The position numbers were made by a program, and so were the translations under genes. This document shows positions 17,466 to 26,819 of a stretch of DNA of 64,000 bases, piece by piece. Under the pieces are notes generated by a model. That model was not told where the DNA came from, ran no database searches, and worked only from the letters and a program-made list of their open reading frames with translations. Within the stretch, counting starts at the first letter, position 1, and every line of letters begins with the position of its first letter. The DNA comes from Chryseobacterium sp. JUb7 (GTDB lineage: Bacteria; Bacteroidota; Bacteroidia; Flavobacteriales; Weeksellaceae), in assembly GCF_024806495.1 (NCBI RefSeq), contig NZ_JANUFF010000010.1, positions 106,183 to 170,182 of the forward strand, given 5' to 3'.

Positions 17466-18170
17466 TTATTTTTTCGTCAGTTTCGCCAAATAAGCATCCT
17501 CATCCTGCAAAATCTTCTCAATGATAAAACCGTTATTTTCAGCAGCATTTTTTAAGGTATTAAAATCCAGATACAACCATTTGATGGGATCTTCAGATTC
17601 TCCTTTGTAGTGAACGGTATAGTCGAGTTCGCCATAATATCCTTCTGCCGGAATGTAAACTCCTCCGTCCTCATCGCGGTCGAACATATATAAAATATCA
17701 GTACTGTCGATCAGAATCTGCCCTTTTGAACTCAATAAAGAATATAGTTTTTTAAGATAAATATCAATTACGTTAAGACTCTGGAAAATACCGGTTCCGT
17801 TCATTAATAAAAGAATGGTATCAAAAGTTTCTCCGGAAAAATGAAGCATATTTTCTGAAACAGCTTTTTTTATTCCTCTCGACAGACAGACCTCTATCGA
17901 TTTTGGCGAAATATCCAGCGCTGTGACATCCAGATTTCTTTCATTCTGAAGATATAATGAGTGCGAACCTGCCCCTGCTCCGATATCCAGTACTTTTCCC
18001 TGAGATAACTTCAGCGCTTTTTGTTCGATTTCATTCATTTCTTCAAATTCTCTGAAGAGATAATCTACCGGAAGCTCATCCAGTTCGGAAATTGAAGTTT
18101 CAGTCTGCAGATCTTCAGGATTTTCATTATGAAAATAATCCCAGATGGCCTTGCCCATTAAGTCTTTCAT
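17466..18170 (-). CDS. Class I SAM-dependent methyltransferase
   Basis: 234 residues. Motif I is VLDIGAGAGSHSLYL (about 59-73), followed by the acidic loop VTALDISPKSIEVC and a motif-IV-like ILLLMNGTGIFQS. The fold is a Rossmann-type methyltransferase with a helical N-terminal cap. The substrate cannot be read from the sequence; small-molecule members of this group are common. It lies 32 bp downstream of the glutaminase gene and may be cotranscribed with it. Confidence 0.8.
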   Translation of the reverse strand: MKDLMGKAIWDYFHNENPEDLQTETSISELDELPVDYLFREFEEMNEIEQKALKLSQGKVLDIGAGAGSHSLYLQNERNLDVTALDISPKSIEVCLSRGIKKAVSENMLHFSGETFDTILLLMNGTGIFQSLNVIDIYLKKLYSLLSSKGQILIDSTDILYMFDRDEDGGVYIPAEGYYGELDYTVHYKGESEDPIKWLYLDFNTLKNAAENNGFIIEKILQDEDAYLAKLTKK

Positions 18171-18202
18171 GTCTTATTTTAATGGGCAAAGATAAATATT
18201 TT

Positions 18203-19213
18203 TTAAAATACACTTAAATCATACTGCTTTACCAGATCCAAAATCATATGATAACCTGCCAGTGAGTTTCCATGCTGATCCAGAGCCGGGCTGAAAACGC
18301 CTATTCCCATTTTACCAGGAACACTTACCGTAATTCCGCCACCAACGCCTGATTTGCTTGGCAGCCCAACATTTCTGGAATATTCACCACTGAATTCATA
18401 CATTCCGGCAGTCAGCATTTGTGATTCTATTAATTTTGCAATTTCTTTATTTTTATGTGTAGCATCTCCATCAAACCTTACACATTGGTTAGCAAAGAAA
18501 TAACCGATCTTCGCAAGATCTTCAGCCGTCAGTTCAATAGAACACTGCTTGAAATAATTATCCAGCTGATCTTCATTTCCGGAAATCAATCCATTATTTT
18601 TCATCAGATAAAACATACCTCGATTACGATTTCCGGTAGATTTTTCAGACTCATAAACAGATTTATTATAATCAATGGTTTTATTCTTAGTAATATATCT
18701 TACCATATCCAAAATTTTCAGAAATGGCTTTTCACCGTCTCCGGCTATCAGAGAAGTCGTCAGAATAGCTCCCGCATTCATCATTGGATTAAGCGGTTTT
18801 CCTGTTGTTTCAAGATTAGAAAAATGATTAAAAGGCTTATCAGATCCAAAATATCCTATTTTATCAAACACATCCGCTTCTCCTCTTTCGTTTACAGCAA
18901 GCATCAATGCTATGATTTTAGAGATACTCTGCATTGTAAATTTCTTATGCACATCTCCTGTATTAAAAACTTTCCCATTTTTGTCTACCAGTGAAAAAGC
19001 AATCGCTTTAGCATCCATTTTTCCCAGTTCAGGAATATAGTCAGCCACTTTTCCCTGTGTGTAATATGCTCTGTTTTTTTCGAGAATACCGCTTAATATT
19101 TTTTCCGAAATCGCTGGCGGATCAATTGATTTTTGAGCGTAAATTACTGTATTTAAAGAAAGAAGCGCTGCAACAAGCATCACTTTTGCAGATAAAAAAC
19201 TATTTTTTTTCAT
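18203..19213 (-). CDS. glsA: Glutaminase A with signal peptide
   Basis: 336 residues. After a signal peptide (ending VIYAQ) it shows the serine-dependent glutaminase fold: YTQGKVADYIPELGK, the nucleophile motif MQSISKI (S-x-x-K), NPMMNAGAI, and the closing PSKSGVGGGI and LDQHGNSLAGYHML-like blocks. It hydrolyses L-glutamine to glutamate and ammonia. Export to the periplasm, unlike the cytoplasmic Escherichia enzymes, suggests a nutrient-scavenging role. Confidence 0.93.
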   Translation of the reverse strand: MKKNSFLSAKVMLVAALLSLNTVIYAQKSIDPPAISEKILSGILEKNRAYYTQGKVADYIPELGKMDAKAIAFSLVDKNGKVFNTGDVHKKFTMQSISKIIALMLAVNERGEADVFDKIGYFGSDKPFNHFSNLETTGKPLNPMMNAGAILTTSLIAGDGEKPFLKILDMVRYITKNKTIDYNKSVYESEKSTGNRNRGMFYLMKNNGLISGNEDQLDNYFKQCSIELTAEDLAKIGYFFANQCVRFDGDATHKNKEIAKLIESQMLTAGMYEFSGEYSRNVGLPSKSGVGGGITVSVPGKMGIGVFSPALDQHGNSLAGYHMILDLVKQYDLSVF

Positions 19214-19450
19214 ATCGACCAGAATCTCATTTTATTTTTGAATCAAACCAGTACCAGAAAATACTGATGCAGATATCAGATGATCTTTTACCATCATCAT
19301 TTCTATCCGTCGGTAAAGATAATTAAATAAAATTTTCATTGAAGTTATACTCCATTCCATATCACTGCCATTAGTTTTTTCTATTTCTAACCCATCATTG
19401 TTTTTATATTATTTCCATAACTTGTATCTTTTAAACACTAGCATTATCTT

Positions 19451-20593
19451 ATGACAAATAAAGAATTTAATTTTCATAAAGGCTTCCTCTTCAGCAAACA
19501 TATTCCCGAAGAAATTTCGCATTTCGATCGGGTTTTTGATGTTTTCAAGGATTTGCTGACGCATACTTCCGGCGATATTGAGGAAGCCTTTGACTGGCTT
19601 GATATGCTTGACAAGGAATATGATATTTTCAGTGAAGAATATACCCTTGAAAATTTTGAAGAAGATTTACGAAAACGGGGCTATATCAAACGGGAAGATG
19701 ATTCTGAAGACGGAAATTCAGGACCTGGAAAAGGTAAAAATATGCTGACGGCAAAGCTTGAAGCTGCTTTACGGGAGTATGCCCTGGAACAGATTTTCGG
19801 AAAGCTTAAAAAAAGCGGAGTCGGAAACCATCGTACCACGAAAACCGGGGTTGGCGATGAACGTGATGGGGAAAACCGAAATTTCCAATATGGAGACGAC
19901 CTTTCTCTCGTGAATATGACCGAAAGTTTAAAGAATGCACAGATCAACAACGGAATTGCAGACCTTCGAATGACCGAGGATGACCTCATCGTAGAAGAAA
20001 CCAAGCATAAAGCGCAAATGAGCACTGTTTTAATGATTGATATCAGCCATTCTATGATTTTATACGGTGAAGACCGCATCACTCCTGCAAAAAAGGTTGC
20101 GATGGCTTTGGTGGAATTAATCAACAGAAAATATCCTAAAGATTCCATTGATATTATCGTCTTCGGAAATGAAGCCTGGCCTATTAAAATCAAAGATCTT
20201 CCTTATTTACAGGTCGGACCTTATCACACCAATACGGTTGCCGGTCTCGAACTGGCGATGGATATTCTTCGCAGAAAAAGAAATACCAATAAACAGATTT
20301 TCATGATCACCGATGGAAAGCCAAGCTGCATCCGTTTACCTAACGGCGAATTTTATATGAACAGTGTCGGTTTAGACGAAAGGATTGTTTCTCAATGTCT
20401 GAATAAAGCGGCACAGGCCAGAAAACTAAGGATACCTATTACCACCTTTATGATCGCCCAAGACCCTTATCTGCGTCAGTTTGTAAAAGAATTCACTGCT
20501 CAGAATAAAGGAAAAGCCTTTTTAACGGGACTTTCAGGTTTAGGACAGATGATTTTTGAAGACTACGAAAAAAACAGAATTAAAAGGATTTAA
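19451..20593 (+). CDS. VWA domain-containing protein, partner of a MoxR-type ATPase
   Basis: 380 residues, no membrane segment. The C-terminal half is a von Willebrand factor A domain. It has a full MIDAS start (MIDISHSMILYGEDRITPAKK, DxSxS), a later NTVAGLELAMD threonine region, and MITDGKP with the aspartate. The N-terminal 170 residues are charged and probably helical. With the AAA+ protein encoded at 20752 it forms a VWA/chelatase-like pair that usually inserts metals or remodels protein complexes; the client is not identifiable. Confidence 0.85.
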   Translation: MTNKEFNFHKGFLFSKHIPEEISHFDRVFDVFKDLLTHTSGDIEEAFDWLDMLDKEYDIFSEEYTLENFEEDLRKRGYIKREDDSEDGNSGPGKGKNMLTAKLEAALREYALEQIFGKLKKSGVGNHRTTKTGVGDERDGENRNFQYGDDLSLVNMTESLKNAQINNGIADLRMTEDDLIVEETKHKAQMSTVLMIDISHSMILYGEDRITPAKKVAMALVELINRKYPKDSIDIIVFGNEAWPIKIKDLPYLQVGPYHTNTVAGLELAMDILRRKRNTNKQIFMITDGKPSCIRLPNGEFYMNSVGLDERIVSQCLNKAAQARKLRIPITTFMIAQDPYLRQFVKEFTAQNKGKAFLTGLSGLGQMIFEDYEKNRIKRI

Positions 20594-20751
20594 AGATGGA
20601 TGATGGAAGCTTGAAGATGGATGTCTCTGAAGTATGTAGTTCAAAATTTGTAAAAGCTTCATTGTAGATACCTCTTTTGATTACTTTATTATCTAAACTT
20701 CCAGCTTCCATCACCCTTCATCCTACCATTAAAATAATATTATTACAACTA
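20594..20751. repeat. Intergenic repeat-like segment with facing GGAAGCT / AGCTTCC motifs
   Basis: The left end has GATGGATGATGGAAGCTTGAAGATGG and the right end CCAGCTTCCATCACCCTTCATCC, which are roughly inverted copies of each other. A similar GGAAGATGAAGGCTGGAAG stretch occurs at 37300-37320. It looks like a dispersed non-coding element that entered between two genes otherwise expected to sit close together. A start at 20677 for the ATPase would read through it and is not credible. Confidence 0.5.
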
Positions 20752-22206
20752 ATGAAAAACGATATCACATTCAAGGAATTAAAAAATTCAGGATATACCG
20801 ATAAAACGATTAATGAAGAAATTCAGGCTAACTTAATTGCAAGAATTAAAGCTAAAGAACCTGTATTTGAAGGACTTTGGGGCTATGAAGATTCTGTAGT
20901 TCCTCAGTTAAAAAAAGCTATTCTAGCCGGTCATCATATTAACTTATTAGGACTACGCGGACAGGCAAAAACCAGAATTGCAAGAAGTATGGTCAGTCTT
21001 CTTGATGAATATATGCCGATTGTAAAAGGATCGGAGATTAACGACAGTCCGTTTCAGCCTATCTCAAAATATGCGCGGGATCTTATTGCCGAACTTGGTG
21101 ATGAAACTCCAATTTCGTGGGTTCACCGCTCCGACCGTTTCTTTGAAAAACTGGCAACACCGGATGTAAATGTAGCTGACTTAATTGGTGATATCGATCC
21201 GATCAAAGCAGCAACTTTAAAACTGCCCTATTCTGATGAGCGTGTTTTACATTACGGAATGATTCCACGTGCCAACCGTTCTATATTTGTATTGAATGAA
21301 CTTCCCGATTTACAGGCCAGAATTCAGGTTTCTTTATTCAATATTTTACAGGAGGGTGATATTCAGATCCGTGGATTCCAATTGAGAATGCCTCTGGATA
21401 TCCAGTTTGTGTTTACAGCCAACCCTGAAGATTATACCAACAGAGGTAGCATTGTAACTCCTTTAAAAGACAGAATCGGGTCGCAGATCTTTACGCATTA
21501 TCCGAAAACAATTGCTTTGGCAAGACAAATTACGGAACAGGAAGCCTTGATCTCAGCAGAAGATAAGGCACAGATTCAGATCCCGAATCTTGCAAAAGAT
21601 CTTTTGGAGGAAGTTGCTTTTACAGCACGTGACAGTGAATATGTAGACGCGAAAAGCGGGGTAAGTGCCCGACTCACCATCAGTGCTATGGAAAATTTAG
21701 TAGCCTCTGCAAAATTACGTTTAATAGAAACTGATGCCGAAAAAACCACAGTACGTCTCCTTGATTTTATGTCGATCATCCCTTCTATTACAGGAAAAAT
21801 TGAATTGGTGTATGAAGGCGAACAGGAAGGTGCCGATTATGTAGCCAAAATATTGATTGATAAAGCAGTTATGACACAGTTTGAGAGTATTTTCCCAAGA
21901 ATTTCCAAACTGGAAAAAGAAGGGATCAAAACACCGTACACCGATCTTATCAAATGGTTTAATAAAAATCAATTGGAATTAAACTATGCCGACACCGATG
22001 AAGAGTTTTACAATAAACTGAATGCAATAGAACCTTTGAACACTGTTGTAGAAGAAAATGCTCCGGAATTCAGTCAGGAAGACAAAAATTTCTGTAAAGA
22101 ATTAATATTATGGGCATTAACGATTAGTAAAAAACTGGACAAATCTGAAAATCAGTCTGTTTTTACGTTTGATTCAGCGGATGTGAGACAGCTTTTCCGT
22201 AATTAA
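20752..22206 (+). CDS. MoxR/Mg-chelatase-like AAA+ ATPase
   Basis: 484 residues from the ATG at 20752 (MKNDITFKELK). Walker A is LLGLRGQAKTR, the Walker B region is RSIFVLNELPDL, and sensor I is FVFTANPEDYTNRG. The arrangement with an inserted VADLIGDIDP loop resembles the BchI/ChlI branch. Arginine-finger residues lie in the segment LKDRIGSQIFTHYP. It is paired with the VWA protein upstream, as in metal-chelatase and MoxR systems. The longer frame starting 75 bp earlier lies inside repeat-like DNA. Confidence 0.87.
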   Translation: MKNDITFKELKNSGYTDKTINEEIQANLIARIKAKEPVFEGLWGYEDSVVPQLKKAILAGHHINLLGLRGQAKTRIARSMVSLLDEYMPIVKGSEINDSPFQPISKYARDLIAELGDETPISWVHRSDRFFEKLATPDVNVADLIGDIDPIKAATLKLPYSDERVLHYGMIPRANRSIFVLNELPDLQARIQVSLFNILQEGDIQIRGFQLRMPLDIQFVFTANPEDYTNRGSIVTPLKDRIGSQIFTHYPKTIALARQITEQEALISAEDKAQIQIPNLAKDLLEEVAFTARDSEYVDAKSGVSARLTISAMENLVASAKLRLIETDAEKTTVRLLDFMSIIPSITGKIELVYEGEQEGADYVAKILIDKAVMTQFESIFPRISKLEKEGIKTPYTDLIKWFNKNQLELNYADTDEEFYNKLNAIEPLNTVVEENAPEFSQEDKNFCKELILWALTISKKLDKSENQSVFTFDSADVRQLFRN

Positions 22207-22227
22207 TATTTTAATAACAGATAACTT

Positions 22228-22258
22228 AAAGGTTGCTTCCTATTTTGAAGCAACCTTT
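22228..22258 (+). terminator. Terminator of the VWA/ATPase operon
   Basis: A 12-bp perfect stem AAAGGTTGCTTC / GAAGCAACCTTT with a 7-nt loop, followed by a T run. Confidence 0.92.
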
Positions 22259-22302
22259 TTTATAAATTGTCTTTATTTTAGATATTAAAATTTAGTAAGA
22301 AT

Positions 22303-22653
22303 ATGAATATCTGGACACCTATTCCGATTGAAGAACTGGACAATTTAATTCAAAAAAATCAAACAGAACTTCATGGCCAGTTCTGGAACTTCTGGCAATT
22401 GATAAAGATAAATCCTGTAAAATGGCAAGAAGAAGAATATGGAGATGAGGGAGGTGGCTTTTGGGTAGTTGCAATTTGCGGTACAAAAGTAATCTGGTAT
22501 AATGACATTGAAGAAGGTTTCAACATTTCAAACTATACACAATGGGGTAAAATTGACGAATACTGCTGTAATCAGGATGAAATTAATATTGCTGTAATGA
22601 GAATGTCCGAATTTATTACATACAATAGCAATACTATTGAGCAGACAAGATAA
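22303..22653 (+). CDS. Hypothetical protein, 116 residues
   Basis: I do not recognise the family. It is a small soluble protein rich in tryptophan (six before residue 70) and acidic residues. It begins MNIWTPIPIEELDNLIQKNQ, has GGGFWVVAICGTKVIWYNDIEEGFNIS in the middle, and ends in a short helix. The pattern of a beta-strand-rich middle with WYNDIEEG resembles small SMI1/KNR4-type or immunity-like proteins, but this is only an impression. It has its own start after a terminator and is followed by a bidirectional terminator. Confidence 0.7.
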   Translation: MNIWTPIPIEELDNLIQKNQTELHGQFWNFWQLIKINPVKWQEEEYGDEGGGFWVVAICGTKVIWYNDIEEGFNISNYTQWGKIDEYCCNQDEINIAVMRMSEFITYNSNTIEQTR

Positions 22654-22675
22654 GCATCAACAATTTTAAAAATAA

Positions 22676-22709
22676 AAAACAGACTTCTTTTCAATGGGAA
22701 GCCTGTTTT
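22676..22709. terminator. Bidirectional terminator between the 116-residue gene and the TonB receptor
   Basis: AAAACAGACTTC / GAAGCCTGTTTT, a 12-bp stem with one mismatch and a 10-nt loop. T-rich stretches follow on both strands. Confidence 0.8.
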
Positions 22710-22718
22710 ATTTATTTT

Positions 22719-24932
22719 TTAAAAATCAAAGGTATAAGAGAGGTTAAATGTTCTTCCTCTTCCTTTATAATTAAACAATTCCGGAAGTCCGTAAGATGAA
22801 TATAAAACCTGTGAACGCTTGCTCCAGATAGTCTGATAATCAGTATTAAATACATTCTGAATTCCTACATTGAATCTGCCCCAGTTGAATCGGTAACCTA
22901 CCATCAGATCGGAGGTATTATATCCGTCAATTTCATTATTGATATCATCCTTCAGCTTGAAATTCTGAAGTGACTGGAATCTGAACGACCAGTTTTTAAC
23001 ATTATAACCAATATAAGTCACCAATTTTGAAGGTGAAGCATTATAAATCTCCTGTTTTATCCACTCGCCCTTGTTATCAACTTCAGATTTGATCAATAAA
23101 CCACTGGCTCCGAAATAAACGCCGTTGTTTAAAGAATAGGAAATTTCCGCTTCAATTCCCATATTTCTCAGTTTCAAATCATTCACAAGAATCTGAAAAG
23201 TCGTCCTGTCGACAGCAACCGTTTTATCAGAATTGCTTAAAAATCCCGCAATCTGTCCTCGGAGTCCTCCTTTATGAATACGATATCCTACTTCAAACTG
23301 ATTGGTTTTTATGGCCTGCAAAGGTTGCTCTTTTACATTGATGCTTGAGGTTACATCCCAGTTTCCGGTTGTCGCATTAAGGACGTAGACTCCGATTCCG
23401 TAATATTTTGACGGATCAGCCAGACTTACTCCCTGAGAAAAAGTTCCCCACGCCTGATGCTCCTCATTAAATTTATACAATAATCCACCATTGAATAAAG
23501 TCACATTGTATGAACTTTCCCCTCCCGGAATAGCAGAAGCCGAACTTCCGTATCCCATGGCTACCTGAGTCTGCTGTTGAGAGCCCACAAAATCATCTAC
23601 TTTTACATGGATATTCTGATAACGTATCCCTCCATTCAATTGCAGTTTTGGAAGAATATTATATTTTGCCTGTATGTATCCTGCATAACTTTCGGAGTGA
23701 TTGGTAGGATATCTTCCCAGGCTGTATTTTGTTTCATTCACCAGACCGCCGCTCGACATTGTTTTTGCCAAATCATATACCGATTGGTTACCTTCAAATT
23801 TTTCCAGATCAACATCTACTCCATACGTCACATTCAGACCTTTCCATGACTTTGATAATAAAGCTTTTAATCCGGAATAATAAGTATCCTGCTGCGAAGA
23901 TGACATATAAGAAGTCGTTGCAGGAATTTTTACACTTCCCGGAAACGGATAAAATCCTAATTTCTCCCCACGTGTCGCCAGCTGAACATATAAATCCTGA
24001 CCTCCTAGAATATTATTTCCATTATAGGTTAATGTTCCCATATAACGCTCCGTTCCGATATTTTTATCTGAAGAAAAACCGTCTCTCATATCCAGTAAAC
24101 TTGGGTTTTTGGTGGTAAAAGCGCTTAGATTTTCTCCTAAATAAAGACTTCTGTCACCATTAAATTTTGAGTTGTAATACTGAATCGAAGCTGTAATTTT
24201 ATGCTTATTATTAAACTGATAACCTCCTGTTGCTAAAATGTCAATAGACTGATTATACTGTAAATCTGTTTGTGTAATATCTGTAATTACCTGTTTCTGA
24301 TCGGCTCCGTAAACGCCACCGTTTTGCTGGTAGGCAACCCCCAATCTTCCGAAAAGTTTCTCCCCTTTTCCTGACACAGACTGCGCTGCACGGAAATCAT
24401 GGTCATCGCTTCCCATAAAACCGGTACGGACTCCCAGTTCCGTTTCTCCACTGATTCCTTTTTTAGAAGGCGCTTTAGTAATAATATTAATGATGCCCCC
24501 CGTTGCATTTCCTCCGTAGATAGAACTTGCTCCGGAAAGGACCTCTATTCTTTCAATATTAAATGGATCGATTGCATCCAGCTGTCGGCTGATGGCACGG
24601 ATACTGTTCAGAGAAACCCCGTCAATCATCACCAAAGCTGAGCGGCCTCTCATATTTTGTCCGTAATTTGTTCTTCCCTGCGGACCGATATCCATACTTG
24701 GAATAAGAATAGATAACATTTCTTTAATCGGAACTCCGCTTTTTGCCTGCTCCTGTATTTTTTCTTTCTGTACAACCCAGACTGTTCCCGGAATTTCAGA
24801 AATTTTTGTAGGTTTTCTGGATGCTACGATCACTACATCATCAATCTTTTTTGAAGCTACCGAATCCTGTGTCGTCTGGGAAAAAGCAATTCCCGAAATC
24901 AATAAAGCTATTACTACATACTGCTTTCTCAT
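22719..24932 (-). CDS. TonB-dependent outer-membrane receptor, siderophore-receptor type
   Basis: 737 residues from the start at 24932, which places the signal peptide (MRKQYVVIALLISGIAFSQ) at the N-terminus; the longer frame adds eleven unlikely residues. The plug shows KKIDDVVIVASRKPTKISEIPGTVWVV, RGRSALVMIDGVSLNS and IERIEVLSGASSIYGGNATGGIINIITK. The text around RQLDAIDPFNIERIEVLSGA is like that of ferric-aerobactin-type receptors. A 22-strand barrel follows and ends in FNLSYTFDF. It probably imports a ferric siderophore; no Fur box was identified. Monogenic, with no SusD partner. Confidence 0.87.
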   Translation of the reverse strand: MRKQYVVIALLISGIAFSQTTQDSVASKKIDDVVIVASRKPTKISEIPGTVWVVQKEKIQEQAKSGVPIKEMLSILIPSMDIGPQGRTNYGQNMRGRSALVMIDGVSLNSIRAISRQLDAIDPFNIERIEVLSGASSIYGGNATGGIINIITKAPSKKGISGETELGVRTGFMGSDDHDFRAAQSVSGKGEKLFGRLGVAYQQNGGVYGADQKQVITDITQTDLQYNQSIDILATGGYQFNNKHKITASIQYYNSKFNGDRSLYLGENLSAFTTKNPSLLDMRDGFSSDKNIGTERYMGTLTYNGNNILGGQDLYVQLATRGEKLGFYPFPGSVKIPATTSYMSSSQQDTYYSGLKALLSKSWKGLNVTYGVDVDLEKFEGNQSVYDLAKTMSSGGLVNETKYSLGRYPTNHSESYAGYIQAKYNILPKLQLNGGIRYQNIHVKVDDFVGSQQQTQVAMGYGSSASAIPGGESSYNVTLFNGGLLYKFNEEHQAWGTFSQGVSLADPSKYYGIGVYVLNATTGNWDVTSSINVKEQPLQAIKTNQFEVGYRIHKGGLRGQIAGFLSNSDKTVAVDRTTFQILVNDLKLRNMGIEAEISYSLNNGVYFGASGLLIKSEVDNKGEWIKQEIYNASPSKLVTYIGYNVKNWSFRFQSLQNFKLKDDINNEIDGYNTSDLMVGYRFNWGRFNVGIQNVFNTDYQTIWSKRSQVLYSSYGLPELFNYKGRGRTFNLSYTFDF

Positions 24933-25069
24933 TCTTCTAATTAAAAATTTTATAAATAATTTCAAAATTAATTTTTATTATTTCTAAATAAAAATTAGGT
25001 TGCATGAAATTTTTCATGTTTTTTAAATGACTGTTTAATTTTTTATCATTAAACTTTCCTACTAGAAAA

Positions 25070-25105
25070 GTAAAACCCCACTTTCTTATAAAAATGGAGT
25101 TTTAC
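25070..25105 (-). terminator. Terminator of the efflux operon
   Basis: GTAAAACCCCA / TGGAGTTTTAC, an 11-bp stem with one mismatch and a 14-nt loop. On the minus strand it is followed by TTTTC. Confidence 0.6.
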
Positions 25106-25125
25106 AAATGAAAAACAAGGTATCT

Positions 25126-26718
25126 TTATACCGCAGGTCCCGCTGCGTCTTTTATTTCTTCTAATAATTTTTTTCTTTCACGAAGTCTTCTTCTGGCAAT
25201 GACTGACTTTCCACTTAACATTCTTACAAATCTTGAATATTGAAAATGCTCTTTACCAAAATGATGCGTGAAAACATAAATCAAAATTCCAAAACCGGCT
25301 ACCACAATATATCCAAAGAGTTTTTTATTGGCTGCAATAATAGCATTCAACTGAATCGTTTTCATATTGGAGGCTACATTCTGAGGACTTACAGTCATTC
25401 CATCCATATAAACTGCTAGATCGCCTAAACTGACAACTTGAAATTGATACTGGAACCATGAAAATACCGCAGAAAATAAGCCTATCGTCAGGAATGTTCT
25501 CCAGACCAAAGCTAGCCCAATCGCAGCAAGCATATCATTTAATTCAAGCTTATCTAATGTATAATACCAAACTGAAATAAATAAAGCTGTCATTCCGAAA
25601 CCCTTTAAAAACAAAGGCAAATACCAATTATCATAATTAAATTCCAGAACCATAGAAAAATACATAATGATTGAATAACCGAGCATTGCCGCAAACCCTG
25701 AAAAAACATACATTTTCAAAGGATTCTCTTTTTTAAACCAAAAAACGGCTACTATTCCGGCTAAAATAATCCCCGGAATCATTAGTAAATTCAATTTTGC
25801 ATTCGTTAACTGATCATATCCCAAAACCCCAACTGCAAAGATATTCTGAATAGATGCAGTTGCCATAAACATTCCCAGGCATAATAGCATGAACAGCCCG
25901 TTCAGAACATTGCTTCTTGAGAAGATTTTAAAGGACAAATAAGGTCTTTTCAAATGCGTCTGTCTCGTAACTAAAAGTGCAAAACTTGCGAACGCCGCGA
26001 TACTTGCATTAATGATTTTAGGTGAATTAAGCCAATCCTGTTGTTTTCCAAATGCAAGAACATACGCAGAAAACATAAAGGTTGAAATAAAAAATACAAT
26101 ACTCAACCAATCAATATAATGTAACGGAACTTTAAGTGCAAAGTATTTATTATGCATAAAAATCCATTGCAATAGCGCCATCACAAAGCATAAAATAGAG
26201 ATGATGACAAAAAACTGTTGCCAGTTATATAAAATCGAAACTTCAACGGCATAATATCCTGCGATTTGGTTCATAATGAGAATAAAAGTGTAAAAAACAC
26301 CGTAAAACATCCCACGATTTCCAATCATTGCCATTACCGGCAAAAATAATTCTATAGCGGCAATCATTTTCAGAAAACCTATCATTAAAGAACTTCCGAT
26401 AATGACCGTAGGTTCTAAAGTAGTGGCATTGATATAATTTAATACTCCTAAAAGCATCAAAACCGCAGTAATTTTATCACGAATTTTGAATCTCATTTTT
26501 AGTCGTAAAACAATCGGCATCGCTGCACCCATCCCAATTGTCGTTGTATAATTTGCAAAAATATAATATTCCGAAAGCGTACCCGTACCACCCACCATAT
26601 AACTGATGTTCCCCGAATAAACCCCACCCAGGGGCATCACAACTGCCATTAATAAAACTATTAATAAAAGCTGTACAGGTTTTGGTACCCAATCGTGATA
26701 TAATCCTTTGTTGTACAT
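25126..26718 (-). CDS. MFS efflux transporter, EmrB/DHA2-like
   Basis: 530 residues with about 14 hydrophobic helices. This is the helix count of the DHA2 drug:proton antiporter branch of the major facilitator superfamily. The N-terminus is MYNKGLYHDWVPKPVQLLLIVLLMAVV, and a basic tail (RRRLRERKKLLEEI) closes the protein. Sequence motifs of the family are weak, as in many Bacteroidetes members. It is the last gene of a set with a HlyD-type adaptor and a TolC-type channel, so it should be the inner-membrane pump of a tripartite efflux system. A 101-bp gap with an inverted repeat (26757-26805) separates it from the adaptor gene. Confidence 0.82.
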   Translation of the reverse strand: MYNKGLYHDWVPKPVQLLLIVLLMAVVMPLGGVYSGNISYMVGGTGTLSEYYIFANYTTTIGMGAAMPIVLRLKMRFKIRDKITAVLMLLGVLNYINATTLEPTVIIGSSLMIGFLKMIAAIELFLPVMAMIGNRGMFYGVFYTFILIMNQIAGYYAVEVSILYNWQQFFVIISILCFVMALLQWIFMHNKYFALKVPLHYIDWLSIVFFISTFMFSAYVLAFGKQQDWLNSPKIINASIAAFASFALLVTRQTHLKRPYLSFKIFSRSNVLNGLFMLLCLGMFMATASIQNIFAVGVLGYDQLTNAKLNLLMIPGIILAGIVAVFWFKKENPLKMYVFSGFAAMLGYSIIMYFSMVLEFNYDNWYLPLFLKGFGMTALFISVWYYTLDKLELNDMLAAIGLALVWRTFLTIGLFSAVFSWFQYQFQVVSLGDLAVYMDGMTVSPQNVASNMKTIQLNAIIAANKKLFGYIVVAGFGILIYVFTHHFGKEHFQYSRFVRMLSGKSVIARRRLRERKKLLEEIKDAAGPAV

Positions 26719-26756
26719 GATTTTTTGTTAGATATGAGATTTCAGAAAATAGACAT

Positions 26757-26805
26757 CAGATTTCCAGCTTTCTGCATTAAATCCCTCTTCAAGGTCTGGA
26801 ATCTG
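26757..26805. repeat. Inverted repeat within the efflux operon
   Basis: CAGATTTCCAG (26757-26767) faces CTGGAATCTG (26796-26805) across a 28-nt loop in the gap between the adaptor and pump genes. No U-tract follows, so it is more likely a dispersed repeat or mRNA-processing hairpin than a terminator. Confidence 0.45.
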
Positions 26806-26819
26806 GCGTCCGATATCTT

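Noticed and set aside
19681..20193. 170-residue frame opposite the VWA gene
   Set aside because: A shadow of a well-supported gene; serine- and phenylalanine-rich composition, no conserved motif.
20677..20751. Earlier start for the MoxR-type ATPase
   Set aside because: These codons lie in repeat-like DNA (PASITLHPTIKIILLQL) and precede the conserved start MKNDITFKELK.
19451..22206. VWA/MoxR pair as a ternary defence system
   Set aside because: No third effector gene, and the pair sits in a core region between housekeeping genes; a metal-chelatase or chaperone-like role is the simpler reading.
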